Source of the DNA: SAR202 cluster bacterium AC-647-N09_OGT_505m
Lineage (GTDB): Bacteria; Chloroflexota; Dehalococcoidia; UBA2985
DNA length: 64,000 nucleotides
Reading direction: 5' to 3'
Assembly: GCA_009391225.1 (NCBI GenBank)
Contig: VEXC01000001.1
Coordinates: 24,750 to 88,749, forward strand
Shown here: positions 9,219 through 17,555 of the stretch, piece after piece
Layout: every line of letters starts with the position of its first letter
Numbering within the stretch: position 1 is the stretch's first letter
Translations under genes and position numbers: made by a program
Notes under the pieces: model-generated
Told to the model about the DNA's origin: nothing
Seen by the model: the letters and a program-made list of their open reading frames with translations, nothing else
The model's database searches: none

Positions 9219-10319
9219 CTAAATCTCCTGGAGTATCTGAACCACTCGTCCGGTTGCGGAGGACTCCCGCACGGCGTCCAAGACTTGTTGGCACCGGAAG
9301 CCATCGTAGAAGTTGGGGACTGGCGATGTGCCCTCTTGGACACCACGCACGAACTCTCTGACCATTAGCCGGAATGGCATGAGCCGACCATCTCTGTCAT
9401 CTGCGAAGGGTTGAAGCCGCTCTGGTATGGGAATCTCGGCCAGGGCATCGTCTCCAGCCTGTGCACCGAGAAGGGTCCCGTGGGGTGGTGGGTTAACACC
9501 AGTTCCCTCGTGGGGCGTGACCAAGGTTCCGTTTCTGCCGTATATCTCCACGGAAGCCCCAGAGCCAAATGGCGCTGCGTTTGTGCCCGTCATGGTTGCC
9601 CATCCCCCTTGCGCGAAGCCAAGAGTGAAGTTAAAGCTGTCGTCTGCGGTGGCCTGGACTATCGCATCGGAGTCTGGAAGAGTCCGTTCGCCCAAGCGAG
9701 TGGCAACATGGCCGGAGACAGAAGTGACCTCGCCGAACCAGTGGCGAAGACAGTCTATGTAGTGAGAACCGAGGCCCCATAGGAATCCGCCACCTTGAGC
9801 AGCATCATCCCTGTCTGTCAGTGGACGCGGCTCGAAGCCTCTCCTAGGTCCGTTTACCAGTCTCATGAGGACCAGATGTAGAGGGCCCACGTAGCCTTCC
9901 TCAATGAGCTCTTTCACCCGCATTCGCGCAGAAGCAAAGCGGAACTCGTGGCCTATCATGTTGGTTAGTCCAGTGCTCTCCGCTTTCCGCCACATTTCTC
10001 GCGCCTGTGTTTGATCCAAGGCAAATGGCTTCTCGCATAACACGTGTTTGCCAGCATCCAAGGCTGCCATAGTCATGGGGTGGTGGAGTGGAATTGGGCT
10101 GACAATGCTGACGGCATCGATGGGGGCATCTCGCAACATATTGTGATAATCATCATATACACCAGGAATACCAAACCGGTCCGCTGCCTCCTGTGCCCTC
10201 TCTCGGCGTCGAGCGCATACCGACGTTACTTCTACACCCTCAGATTGGAATCCTGGTATCTGCACCGCCGTGCCAAACCCCACACCTATCACACCGATTC
10301 TCAAGGAACTACTGGCCAT
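9219..10319 (-). CDS. Gfo/Idh/MocA family NAD(P)-dependent oxidoreductase
   Basis: A 366-residue protein of normal family length. The N-terminal Rossmann domain starts 'IGVIGVGFGTAVQIPGF' (GxGxxG-type). The diagnostic 'EKPFALD' motif is near residue 95, and the C-terminal alpha/beta domain has 'GGGFLWGLGSHYIDCLRHWFG', the usual GxHxxD catalytic region. Family members oxidise or epimerise sugars and inositols with NAD(P). The substrate here cannot be read from context. GGAGGGAG lies four bases before ATG 10319, a strong ribosome site. Confidence 0.9.
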   Translation of the reverse strand: MASSSLRIGVIGVGFGTAVQIPGFQSEGVEVTSVCARRRERAQEAADRFGIPGVYDDYHNMLRDAPIDAVSIVSPIPLHHPMTMAALDAGKHVLCEKPFALDQTQAREMWRKAESTGLTNMIGHEFRFASARMRVKELIEEGYVGPLHLVLMRLVNGPRRGFEPRPLTDRDDAAQGGGFLWGLGSHYIDCLRHWFGEVTSVSGHVATRLGERTLPDSDAIVQATADDSFNFTLGFAQGGWATMTGTNAAPFGSGASVEIYGRNGTLVTPHEGTGVNPPPHGTLLGAQAGDDALAEIPIPERLQPFADDRDGRLMPFRLMVREFVRGVQEGTSPVPNFYDGFRCQQVLDAVRESSATGRVVQILQEI

Positions 10320-11331
10320 GACTCCCTCCGAACGTATGTCAGTGTTAGCTATAGCTATGACGAGGCATAAGACCGCTCAATTCCTCCCAAGTATAGCACC
10401 AAAATCCCCTCTGACACGGCCCAATGAATAAATCGGATGCGATGCCCACTTGTACTTCACTGGGATACTACATATCAGAGTGCCTGATCCCAAGCAAGGC
10501 ACCATTGTTGATATATCACCGGCGTAGAGGCCTTCCAGGTCGTGTAGACCGAATGTGCATTGTTCTAATACCCATTCTCATTGAACTCGTGGCTATAGAG
10601 GAGATAGATCAGTTGGCGCGGTAGACAATTAAGGAGTTCTGGAAAACTCTTGATGCGCTAGCTCAATGATGTGAGTGGCAGCAGCTTGACGATTGTTCTT
10701 GATGTGAGTCCTGATACGCATACTGTGACGAGTTTAACCCAATCATGTCACCCAATACACTAAATACACTAACTAGGCCGTAGCCGTGAAGCCGCCTTGG
10801 GCCCATAAGCCGTCAACTCTTAATCCAATCCATGCTGCGCCTGGCAACCAGAGTGAACTAGGCTATGAAGCATCCGCTGTGGTGCCTTTTTGTCACTCTA
10901 TCAGGTGAATTCGAAGAACCTAAGAACCATGGCTCACTTCCAGTATCTTAGTGACATCACTCGCACCTCGAGTATTACTGGACGTTAGTGTTACGTGTGA
11001 TTGGCAATGAGGCACTCGTCGGATAAGTGAGGAGAGTTGAACTTTCGGTTCCGACTCTAAATGCAAGCGGGTGCCGCTATATATGTGCCGGACATGAGAA
11101 GAGTGAAGGCTTCCCTGACGGAACGGACATCGGAGGTAATAAGCTAAGCAAAATTGCCGGCACGAATGACTGCCCAGTGCCCAGGAGGAAGGCGATTGAA
11201 CAAGAGATTGCCGTCACGCTCAGGGCTAAGCCATATTAAATGCACTCCTCTCGTACAGAGCTCCTGAGAAACGAGACTTCCAGTTCAAGCGTCAAATCAA
11301 ATATTACCTAATACAGCTAATAGGTTAGTGC
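10320..11331. other. Intergenic, nothing recognised
   Basis: A kilobase without a supportable gene. Plus-strand frames at 10424-10624 and 11027-11239 are short and match no family I know. No tRNA or terminator was seen. Confidence 0.45.
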
Positions 11332-11337
11332 TATAAT
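11332..11337 (+). promoter_or_regulatory. TATAAT box abutting the start codon
   Basis: A perfect TATAAT directly touches the TTG at 11338. A transcript started 6-8 bases downstream would begin around GTG 11344, so the message may be leaderless. No good -35 is visible. Confidence 0.4.
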
Positions 11338-13272
11338 TTGTTCGTGGAAATCACTGCTGAGCGTTCCTGGATTGTTGTGCGCTCCCTTGACCCTGGACTC
11401 TTAATCGCAGTTGCCATAGGATCCTTTCTGCGCTTCAGTCGCCTTGGTGATTACGATAACTCCTACTACACCGCTACCGTGGCCTCCATGCTTCAGAGTA
11501 CCCACAATTTCCTTTTCGCCTCCTTTGACCCTGCGGGTGTGGTGATGGTGGACAAGCCTCCGGTATCCTTCTGGGTTCAGGCCTTACCTGCCACCATCCT
11601 CGGCGTTAGCAAGTGGTCGGTTACACTTCCTGAGGCTATTATCGGCACTCTCGCAATTGTCATCCTCTATGGGGGAATAAGAACGGTGTTCGGCAGGCCT
11701 GCCGCCATAGTTGCCGCTCTGGTGCTCGCCGTTGTCCCAGCCAGCGTGGTGATAGACAGCCGAAACGAACCAGACTCCTTGCTCTCGTTCACTCTGCTGC
11801 TAGCTGCCCTTTCTGTGATTCGCGCGGTTCAGAGTGGCAGGTGGCGATGGCTCATTACATTTGGCGTACTGATGGGTATTGGCTTTAACACCAAAATGCT
11901 AGTGGCGTTCATTCCATTGCCAGTCTTCCTGCTCTACTACATTCTTGCTGCAAAGTACCCCATTCACCGACTGATAATACGGACTACGTCCGCCGTCGGT
12001 GTGCTGTTACTTGTCTCCATGTCATGGGTGACTATGGTAGCACTGACTCCCCAGGTGGACCGCCCATACGTCGGGTCAACGACAGACAACTCAATCTGGA
12101 CTCTGGTATTTGAATACAATGGCATAAACCGGTTTACCTCGTTTATCGGTCCCCGCCCTCAGCAAACGGCACCTCAGCCATTGGGCCAACGCCCCTCCGA
12201 TGGTGTAGTTCCCAGAGGACAAGGAATTCCTCAACCCATACAGCTGCCAGCAATGAATCCTGAGGCTCAGAATACTGGTTTTCTGGGATTGTTCTCCAAT
12301 CCTCTGGCAAATCAGCTCGGATGGCTCTTACCAGTAGGGGTGCTTTCTCTGATGCTCGCGTTCGTGCCATCTCTTCCAGAGGAGGTATATCGTCGGCCCA
12401 GTGAGCTCATCCGGGTATTACGAGCTTCGCCGGTCGCAGCCCAGGCAATGCTGTGGGGTGGGTGGCTGGCGACAGGGCTGGCAGTCTTTGGCCTGGCCAA
12501 TTCAACAACAACCCACCCCTATTACCTAGTGGGAGTGGCAGTTCCTTTAGCTGCGACCATCGGTATCGGTGCATCTCTTCTATTGAGTACATTCAGAGAT
12601 GGGAGTACTTTATCCTGGCTCGTAGTGTTTATTCTCGTTTCCGGTGCCGGCGCCCAAGTGTACGGGTCCCGCGCTACTGTTGGTGATTGGGTCATCGCTA
12701 TCGTAGTGTCAGGTACCTTGCTAGCCGTTTTGGTAATCACAATCGGACTCTGGAGAAAGCTTCAAACTTCACAACTATCAGTGTGTGCATTAGCCGTAGG
12801 GGCTTCGGTGCTGCTCGTGATACCCTTGGTTAGCTCATTCAACGCAGGAGGCAGAATCGCCGGTCCAGGCCTAGGAGTGCCTCCCTCAGTCTTGACACCC
12901 CAACTCCCTCCGAGAGAAATACAGACTGCTAACTTGTCTCAATTCCTGATGGAAGATGGCAGTTCAACCTCTGGGGTTACATTAGGCACGTTAAATGCAA
13001 GAGAGGCAGCTCCATTTATTGTTGCAGGGATACCCAGTATAGCGATTGGAGGCTTTTCCGGTAACGATCCAATTTTCACTATAGATTCCTTTCGATATAT
13101 GACGGCAACCGAGGGACCGCGATATTTCCTTATGCCGCGTCGACCTACAACCGATACCAGGCTAGGCACGGCACAAGAACAGATTCTGGGTTACATACGC
13201 AATTCCTGGCAAGACATTTCTCGGTCAGCAGGATTACCGTTTGGAACTCTGTACACGAACCCCGACTGGTAG
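11338..13272 (+). CDS. GT39/ArnT-type membrane glycosyltransferase
   Basis: A 644-residue polytopic protein of the GT-C fold, related to PMT/ArnT glycosyltransferases that use polyprenyl-phosphate sugars at the outer face of the membrane. The N-terminal loop has 'LGDYDNSYYTATVASML', and then 'VVMVDKPPVSFWVQ', the DKPP motif typical of this family. 'SRNEPDSLLSFTLLLAAL' in the next loop is also characteristic. About ten to twelve membrane helices are followed by a soluble C-terminal part (from about residue 525). The listed start is TTG 11338; GTG 11344 is equally possible and would fit a leaderless message from the adjoining TATAAT. It could glycosylate surface proteins such as the giant ones further along, but that link is speculative. 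Confidence 0.85.
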   Translation: MFVEITAERSWIVVRSLDPGLLIAVAIGSFLRFSRLGDYDNSYYTATVASMLQSTHNFLFASFDPAGVVMVDKPPVSFWVQALPATILGVSKWSVTLPEAIIGTLAIVILYGGIRTVFGRPAAIVAALVLAVVPASVVIDSRNEPDSLLSFTLLLAALSVIRAVQSGRWRWLITFGVLMGIGFNTKMLVAFIPLPVFLLYYILAAKYPIHRLIIRTTSAVGVLLLVSMSWVTMVALTPQVDRPYVGSTTDNSIWTLVFEYNGINRFTSFIGPRPQQTAPQPLGQRPSDGVVPRGQGIPQPIQLPAMNPEAQNTGFLGLFSNPLANQLGWLLPVGVLSLMLAFVPSLPEEVYRRPSELIRVLRASPVAAQAMLWGGWLATGLAVFGLANSTTTHPYYLVGVAVPLAATIGIGASLLLSTFRDGSTLSWLVVFILVSGAGAQVYGSRATVGDWVIAIVVSGTLLAVLVITIGLWRKLQTSQLSVCALAVGASVLLVIPLVSSFNAGGRIAGPGLGVPPSVLTPQLPPREIQTANLSQFLMEDGSSTSGVTLGTLNAREAAPFIVAGIPSIAIGGFSGNDPIFTIDSFRYMTATEGPRYFLMPRRPTTDTRLGTAQEQILGYIRNSWQDISRSAGLPFGTLYTNPDW

Positions 13273-13377
13273 TATACATAAGCCGATAGTCTGTCAGAAA
13301 CTTGATGGTATGCGCAGGGACATTATCAACGTGAAATCCGAAATCAAGTCTATCCATACAAAATAGCGTACTCACTG

Positions 13378-13773
13378 ATGCCAGAAACTTTCACCATAGA
13401 GCAGGCTAGGGAATTGATTCCATGGCTACAAAAGAGCTTTGACGTAATGCAGCCTGTAATCGCCAAATTGGGTGATTCCAGGAGGGACGCCCAGACAAAA
13501 TCCAAACATATACAATCTAATGGTGGTGGGGAAGCTGAACGAGACATGATCCAAGCCCAAGAATCTCTTCGAAATGCAGAGGAGGAAATTAACCAGCTAA
13601 TCGCTTCTATAGTGGACCTAGGCATTCTCATCAAGAGCATCGAAACAGGACTCTTTGATTTCCCATCCCTGATGGCAGGCAATCTCATATATCTATGCTG
13701 GCAGGCTGGGGAGCCAGAATTGATGTATTGGCACACAATTGACTCCGGGTTTGCCGGACGTCAGCCATTGTAA
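13378..13773 (+). CDS. DUF2203 family protein
   Basis: A 131-residue soluble protein matching DUF2203: it starts 'FTIEQARELIPWL', has a helical middle, and ends with the family hallmark 'GLFDFPSL...YLCWQAGEPELMYWH...GFAGRQPL'. The family is widespread in Chloroflexota and Firmicutes; its function is unknown. The gene is 105 bases downstream of the glycosyltransferase on the same strand. Confidence 0.85.
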   Translation: MPETFTIEQARELIPWLQKSFDVMQPVIAKLGDSRRDAQTKSKHIQSNGGGEAERDMIQAQESLRNAEEEINQLIASIVDLGILIKSIETGLFDFPSLMAGNLIYLCWQAGEPELMYWHTIDSGFAGRQPL

Positions 13774-14116
13774 CCACATGAGGCAAGAATCCTTAAATTG
13801 ACTTTCTGAAGTTCCCTATCTGGATGGGCTCGTATAGAGCCGCCGTGAGAGATAGTCCAAGTCCTTATGGCCGCTGGAAAAGGAAAGATAGAAGGTGCGT
13901 TAGTTGTAACTGAGAGAGGCCACATAGTACCCAGAACCGCTCTGAATGTGGAACCCACCTAAACAGGTTAAAGACAGGGTGCAACTTCTAGAGGTCCCTC
14001 GGGTGATTAGGTATAACACTGGGTTTAGAGATATAATCCTGCCAACCTTACAGTAGCTTTATGAGGCCCAATACCATACTCGAAGACATAGTAAGACGGA
14101 ATAGTGAGAGGAAAAC
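13774..14116. other. Gap with one short unassigned frame
   Basis: No convincing gene. A + strand frame at 13867-13962 encodes 31 residues ('MAAGKGKIEGALVVTERG...') with smooth amino-acid composition, but it has no good ribosome site and no family I can name. It may be the end of a decayed gene. Confidence 0.3.
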
Positions 14117-14311
14117 GTGGTAATAGGAAAGGAACGCACTAATTGGTATGAAGGCCATGAATCAGCATGCACCTGCGCTGATTGTGTGACGCGATCTGCA
14201 GCACAGCGCCGGTTTGATAATACAACCCAGGGTCGTAAGGTGGGACGGAACGAAAAGTGTCCATGTGGTAGTGACAAGAAGTACAAGAAATGCCACGGAC
14301 AAGGAGTATGA
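14117..14311 (+). CDS. Small SEC-C motif zinc-binding protein
   Basis: A 64-residue protein ending in a canonical SEC-C motif, '[19 protein letters not shown]' (residues about 43-61). This is the zinc-binding element found at the SecA C-terminus and in many small stand-alone proteins. A second Cys pair (CTCADC, residues 18-23) lies upstream and may add metal ligands. The start GTG 14117 follows GAGAGGAAAAC, a good ribosome site. The SEC-C element often tethers proteins to ribosomes or SecB-like partners; the role here is unknown. Confidence 0.7.
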   Translation: MVIGKERTNWYEGHESACTCADCVTRSAAQRRFDNTTQGRKVGRNEKCPCGSDKKYKKCHGQGV

Positions 14312-14642
14312 CTCGAAGAAAACCTAGTCATGTTGAAGTTCTGCCAAGGAACTCGGCAAAATGTCCTGCAGGAACGCTAGATTGACCATGATGCCCCCAT
14401 GACCCTGTGAGGGTTAAATCGTTAGCCTGTGAGAGCAATACGTCATAACCCCCGATAGCATCCTCGCAGCTAAAACTCCCATTCCTTACACAACAGCCCT
14501 TGGTCTGTGGGATGCACCTGACGGGTTATAATTGGGTAGGGTAGAGGTTTCCGGATAGCTGTGAGCCCCGATGGACATCTGTACAACTGGGTATATGTCT
14601 GTGGCTATACCCCATTGCCAAATCAAGAGAGGATATTCGGCA
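14312..14642. other. Intergenic with candidate -10 box
   Basis: A 330-base gap. TATAAT at 14527-14532 (GGGTTATAAT context) could start transcription of the next gene. At 14447-14471 there is a copy of the ACCCCC-xAxAGCATC dispersed motif, followed by ACACAACAGCCC near 14490. Nothing else was recognised. Confidence 0.35.
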
Positions 14643-15089
14643 ATGGTTGGATTGCGAGATTCCGTTAAGCTTGGTTTTCAACGCTACGCTGACTTCAGAG
14701 GCAGGTCTAGACGAGCTGAATATTGGTGGTGGACTCTATTTGTCGTAGTTGTCGGGGCGATATTGAGTTTTGTAGATATTAGGACAGGAACATTTAGCAT
14801 TCAGAGCGGGAGCGGTCTGCTTAGTGGATTATTCATACTCTCTACGTTAATCCCTGGACTGGCATTGGGTGCCAGAAGGCTACACGACATCAACAGGACT
14901 GGTTGGTGGCAGCTAGTGTGGTTTGGTATTCTCATGTCTCCGGTTCTTGTTGCTCTTAAGGCTCCTAGATTTTCTCTAGCCAGCATTGTCCCAGTGATAG
15001 TTTTGCTTGGGTTGGCAGCCAACCCAAGCAATCAGGGAACAAATAAATATGGACCAGCCACTCGCCAACCCAGCTCACAACAGACTTAA
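14643..15089 (+). CDS. DUF805 membrane protein
   Basis: A 148-residue DUF805 protein: 'SVKLGFQRYADFRGRSRRAEYWWW' at the N-terminus, four hydrophobic segments, 'GARRLHDINRTGWWQL', and the terminal 'GTNKYGPA' box. It is a paralog of the 4302-4883 protein but has no zinc ribbon. I chose ATG 14643 because it starts right at the family boundary; an in-frame ATG at 14571 would add 24 unrelated residues. Function unknown; such proteins are probably small integral membrane proteins. Confidence 0.85.
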   Translation: MVGLRDSVKLGFQRYADFRGRSRRAEYWWWTLFVVVVGAILSFVDIRTGTFSIQSGSGLLSGLFILSTLIPGLALGARRLHDINRTGWWQLVWFGILMSPVLVALKAPRFSLASIVPVIVLLGLAANPSNQGTNKYGPATRQPSSQQT

Positions 15090-15255
15090 GCCTTAGCTTT
15101 ATCAGCGAATCTGCACAGACACCCCTCACAGCATCATCACAACGATGCAGCATTACACCGGCAGGTTAAAAAATCGACAGCGGTAGTTTAGGGCTTGGAG
15201 TACCATAGTCGAGGTCATGATGGTATATATGCTTATGGGGAAACCGCCCACAGCG

Positions 15256-15281
15256 GAGTGTGGGGATTCCTCACCACACTC
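15256..15281. other. Intergenic hairpin
   Basis: GAGTGTGG (15256-15263) is perfectly complementary to CCACACTC (15274-15281) around a ten-base loop. There is no T-tract. It lies between the DUF805 gene and the nuclease gene, about 75 bases before the latter, so a role in transcript end formation or control is possible. Confidence 0.4.
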
Positions 15282-15357
15282 TACATAACCATGAGGTCAC
15301 AAGCAATTAGTACTCAGGGGCTAATATACTCCCAGTGAGCAGTACGGGAAGGGAATC

Positions 15358-16011
15358 ATGCCAACACCAAGATCAAGTCCATGGGTGACCATAACACAAC
15401 TCAAGAGGCTATTGGTGGGAGAATCCCAATGTGAGTGGGCCTCCTGGTTCATGGCTCATTATCAACGTGCACCCGACGAATATATGCCAAGCGATTTCGA
15501 TACAGCACAATACAACATGAACCACACGGCTTTGATGAGAGTGGTGCGGGCACGGCTAGAGGGTGACGGCTACGAGGTTTTTTCGGAAGGTCAAAACGAC
15601 TTCAGATTACTTGGCCGCACGGGTGCTTACTTAGTGGGAAGGCCTGATTTTGTTGCGGTTAGGGACACCACGGGATTGATTGTAGATGCCAAGACAGGAC
15701 AACCTAGAGACTCCGATAGTGCTCAAGTTTTGCTTTACATGTGGGCCGTACCCAGAGCATTGAACCAGTACTCGGAGATTAGGTTCTCAGGTCAGCTCGC
15801 ATACCAAACACATACTGTTGATATCCCAGATAGCTCTATAAACGACAGCTTCAGCAGTAATTTCGGTTCCTTGATTCAGCGAGTTATTTCACCAGAGCCA
15901 GCTATGCGGATTCCCAGTGGTAGCGAGTGTAGATTCTGCAACATCACCAAGGCCAACTGTGAACAGCGCATTGACTGGCAGACTCCAGAGGCCAGTACGA
16001 CAGAGTTTTAG
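15358..16011 (+). CDS. PD-(D/E)XK nuclease with Fe-S type cysteines (Cas4/AddB-like)
   Basis: A 217-residue protein of the PD-(D/E)XK superfamily. The catalytic core is visible as 'VGRPDFVAV' (Asp), 'GLIVDAKTGQP' (D-x-K) and the following 'QVLLYMWA' helix (motif IV Gln/Tyr). One Cys near the N-terminus (Cys29, 'SQCEWASW') and three near the C-terminus ('CRFCNITKANC', C-x2-C-x6-C) give the spacing used by Cas4 and AddB nucleases to bind a 4Fe-4S cluster. No cas genes, repeats or helicase genes are nearby, so it is an orphan. AAGGGA before ATG 15358 supports the start. DNA end processing is likely; the pathway is unknown. Confidence 0.75.
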   Translation: MPTPRSSPWVTITQLKRLLVGESQCEWASWFMAHYQRAPDEYMPSDFDTAQYNMNHTALMRVVRARLEGDGYEVFSEGQNDFRLLGRTGAYLVGRPDFVAVRDTTGLIVDAKTGQPRDSDSAQVLLYMWAVPRALNQYSEIRFSGQLAYQTHTVDIPDSSINDSFSSNFGSLIQRVISPEPAMRIPSGSECRFCNITKANCEQRIDWQTPEASTTEF

Positions 16012-16186
16012 CTACGTGCTATGGCTCAAGGGCCAGTGGCTAAATGGGTTGTCTAACTAAACAACAGCAGGTAACACCGGTCTTCACACCAACACCCCTC
16101 ACAACAGTCCCATAAGCCTTCATGGCACACTCGTCATCTCCAACGCCTCTGACTCGGCCCTCATTATGGGATTCACCTCAGTAGGT

Positions 16187-16756
16187 TTAACCTGTAAGCT
16201 TCTGAATCCAGTCGGCAAAGGCAACAAGATTCTGCTCAACCTGCGCCCGAGCAGCCTCATCGATAAGATTCCCATTGGCGTCAAAATTGTTTAGCCCGCC
16301 AGACAGGCCTACGTCCCCTGAAGGCATGGGAATAGCTCTAGGAAACACGATTACATCACGCACATGACGACGGGCTAATGCCCCTGTGCCTCTAATACCT
16401 GCTGATACCGCCATAATAGAGACAGGTTTGTTGAGAAGGACATTTCCAGGGGGTGTATTCCTCCTAGATGCCCAGTCAATCAGATTCTTTGTTACCGCAG
16501 GTATTCCCCAATTGTACTCAGGGGTAACAATCAATAATCCATCCGCAGCTCCAACTGACTCTTTGAAGCTGACCACAGATTGCGGGGCCCCTTCTTCTTC
16601 TACATCCTCGTCAAACAGTGGAATATGATGAATATCTAATTCCTCAATTACCATTCCTTCTGGGGCCAGGGATATCGCTGATTGGAGAAGAAGACGATTT
16701 AGTGATCCCTTCCTTAAGCTCCCAGCAAAAGCCACAACATTGTAGAGATTAGCCAT
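16187..16756 (-). CDS. NADPH-dependent FMN reductase family protein
   Basis: A 189-residue flavodoxin-fold reductase. The FMN phosphate loop is 'GSLRKGSLNR' (residues 12-21), and the diagnostic 'TPEYNWGIPAVTKNLIDWASR' gives the PEYN motif of the ChrR/YieF-type quinone and chromate reductases. The length is usual for the family. AAAAGGAG ten bases before ATG 16756 is a strong ribosome site. It probably gives two-electron reduction of quinones or nitro compounds in the cytoplasm. The gene is isolated. Confidence 0.9.
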   Translation of the reverse strand: MANLYNVVAFAGSLRKGSLNRLLLQSAISLAPEGMVIEELDIHHIPLFDEDVEEEGAPQSVVSFKESVGAADGLLIVTPEYNWGIPAVTKNLIDWASRRNTPPGNVLLNKPVSIMAVSAGIRGTGALARRHVRDVIVFPRAIPMPSGDVGLSGGLNNFDANGNLIDEAARAQVEQNLVAFADWIQKLTG

Positions 16757-17307
16757 GTATCGTTCTCCTTTTCATTGTCAAAGAATCTCTAATGCAATCT
16801 GCCGTACAATTGTCTAAGAGACGTCTACAGGCTTAATAGTACGGCCCGAGGTATTGATGAATAATGGAGTAACCACGATCAATGCTACCACGACGAAGCT
16901 CTGATTATGACCATGCGTTGACTAGAGACTACCTTAAACATCTTTATCACTAAACCTGCAAAGGAGCCGATATCTTAACATACCCACAGATACTCTAGTA
17001 AATCCAAGCCTTGAATCCAGCTATACACTACTAGGGTTACTTGAAAGCATTCCTGCTACCCTAGAATTCTGGCTGAGAAGGAGGAACTACTGAAACACTG
17101 TAACCAACAACCACATCTTTGTCCAACGTGGCGAATTGACTCATAATGGAAGTTGGCGAGAGAAGAATAGGAAGAATAGGAGGATGGGATACATGCCAGA
17201 TACATGTAAATCTCCCCTCTCACAAATTCCTACTAACTATCTACTTCTTATGTTATGGAGATGATTGCCGGGAGATTTCCTCAGCTATGTGATGCTCAGC
17301 AAGATAC
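16757..17307. other. Intergenic, nothing recognised
   Basis: A gap of about 550 bases before the sulfur-block promoter. A purine-rich stretch (AGAAGAATAGGAAGAATAGG, about 17162-17181) is the only simple-sequence feature. No frame of note. Confidence 0.4.
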
Positions 17308-17336
17308 TTGACTTGGATCGTGACATTTGGTATCAT
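17308..17336 (+). promoter_or_regulatory. Sigma70-type promoter of the sulfur block
   Basis: TTGACT (17308-17313) and TATCAT (17331-17336) are separated by exactly 17 bases; each hexamer has five of six consensus bases. Transcription would begin near 17343, giving a leader of about 210 bases before the transporter gene at 17556. Confidence 0.6.
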
Positions 17337-17342
17337 TCACTC

Positions 17343-17555
17343 CTTGTGGATGGCATTGACTAGACTTTCCGCATATTGTTGTACCATGGTTAGCATGTTA
17401 AAGATAGATTGGATCTGCTGCAGGTGTAGAATCCTCGTCACAACGGACGAGGAGGGAGTGCATATCTAGTATCGCTGATTAGAGCCCTAAACCCCCGTAG
17501 AGCACCTAACCTCGCCCTAGACACGTCCTAGGGCGTTTTTTTGTGAGAAGAATTA
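17343..17555 (+). promoter_or_regulatory. Structured 5' leader, candidate attenuator or riboswitch
   Basis: The leader holds a strong hairpin, TCCTCGTC/GACGAGGA (about 17432-17453) with a six-base loop, and then a stretch that can fold GTGC against GCAC. It ends in an intrinsic terminator. CGAGG in the first hairpin could instead pair with CCTCG at 17510-17514, which overlaps the 5' arm of the terminator stem. That would allow an on/off switch. I do not recognise a known riboswitch class. Regulation by a sulfur compound is only a guess from the downstream genes. Confidence 0.45.
17513..17542 (+). terminator. Intrinsic terminator in the leader
   Basis: CGCCCTAG (17513-17520) pairs with CTAGGGCG (17528-17535) around a seven-base loop, followed by seven Ts. 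It sits only 13 bases before the ATG of the transporter gene and in the same direction, so it must either be bypassed under some condition or serve a separate small RNA. Confidence 0.85.
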
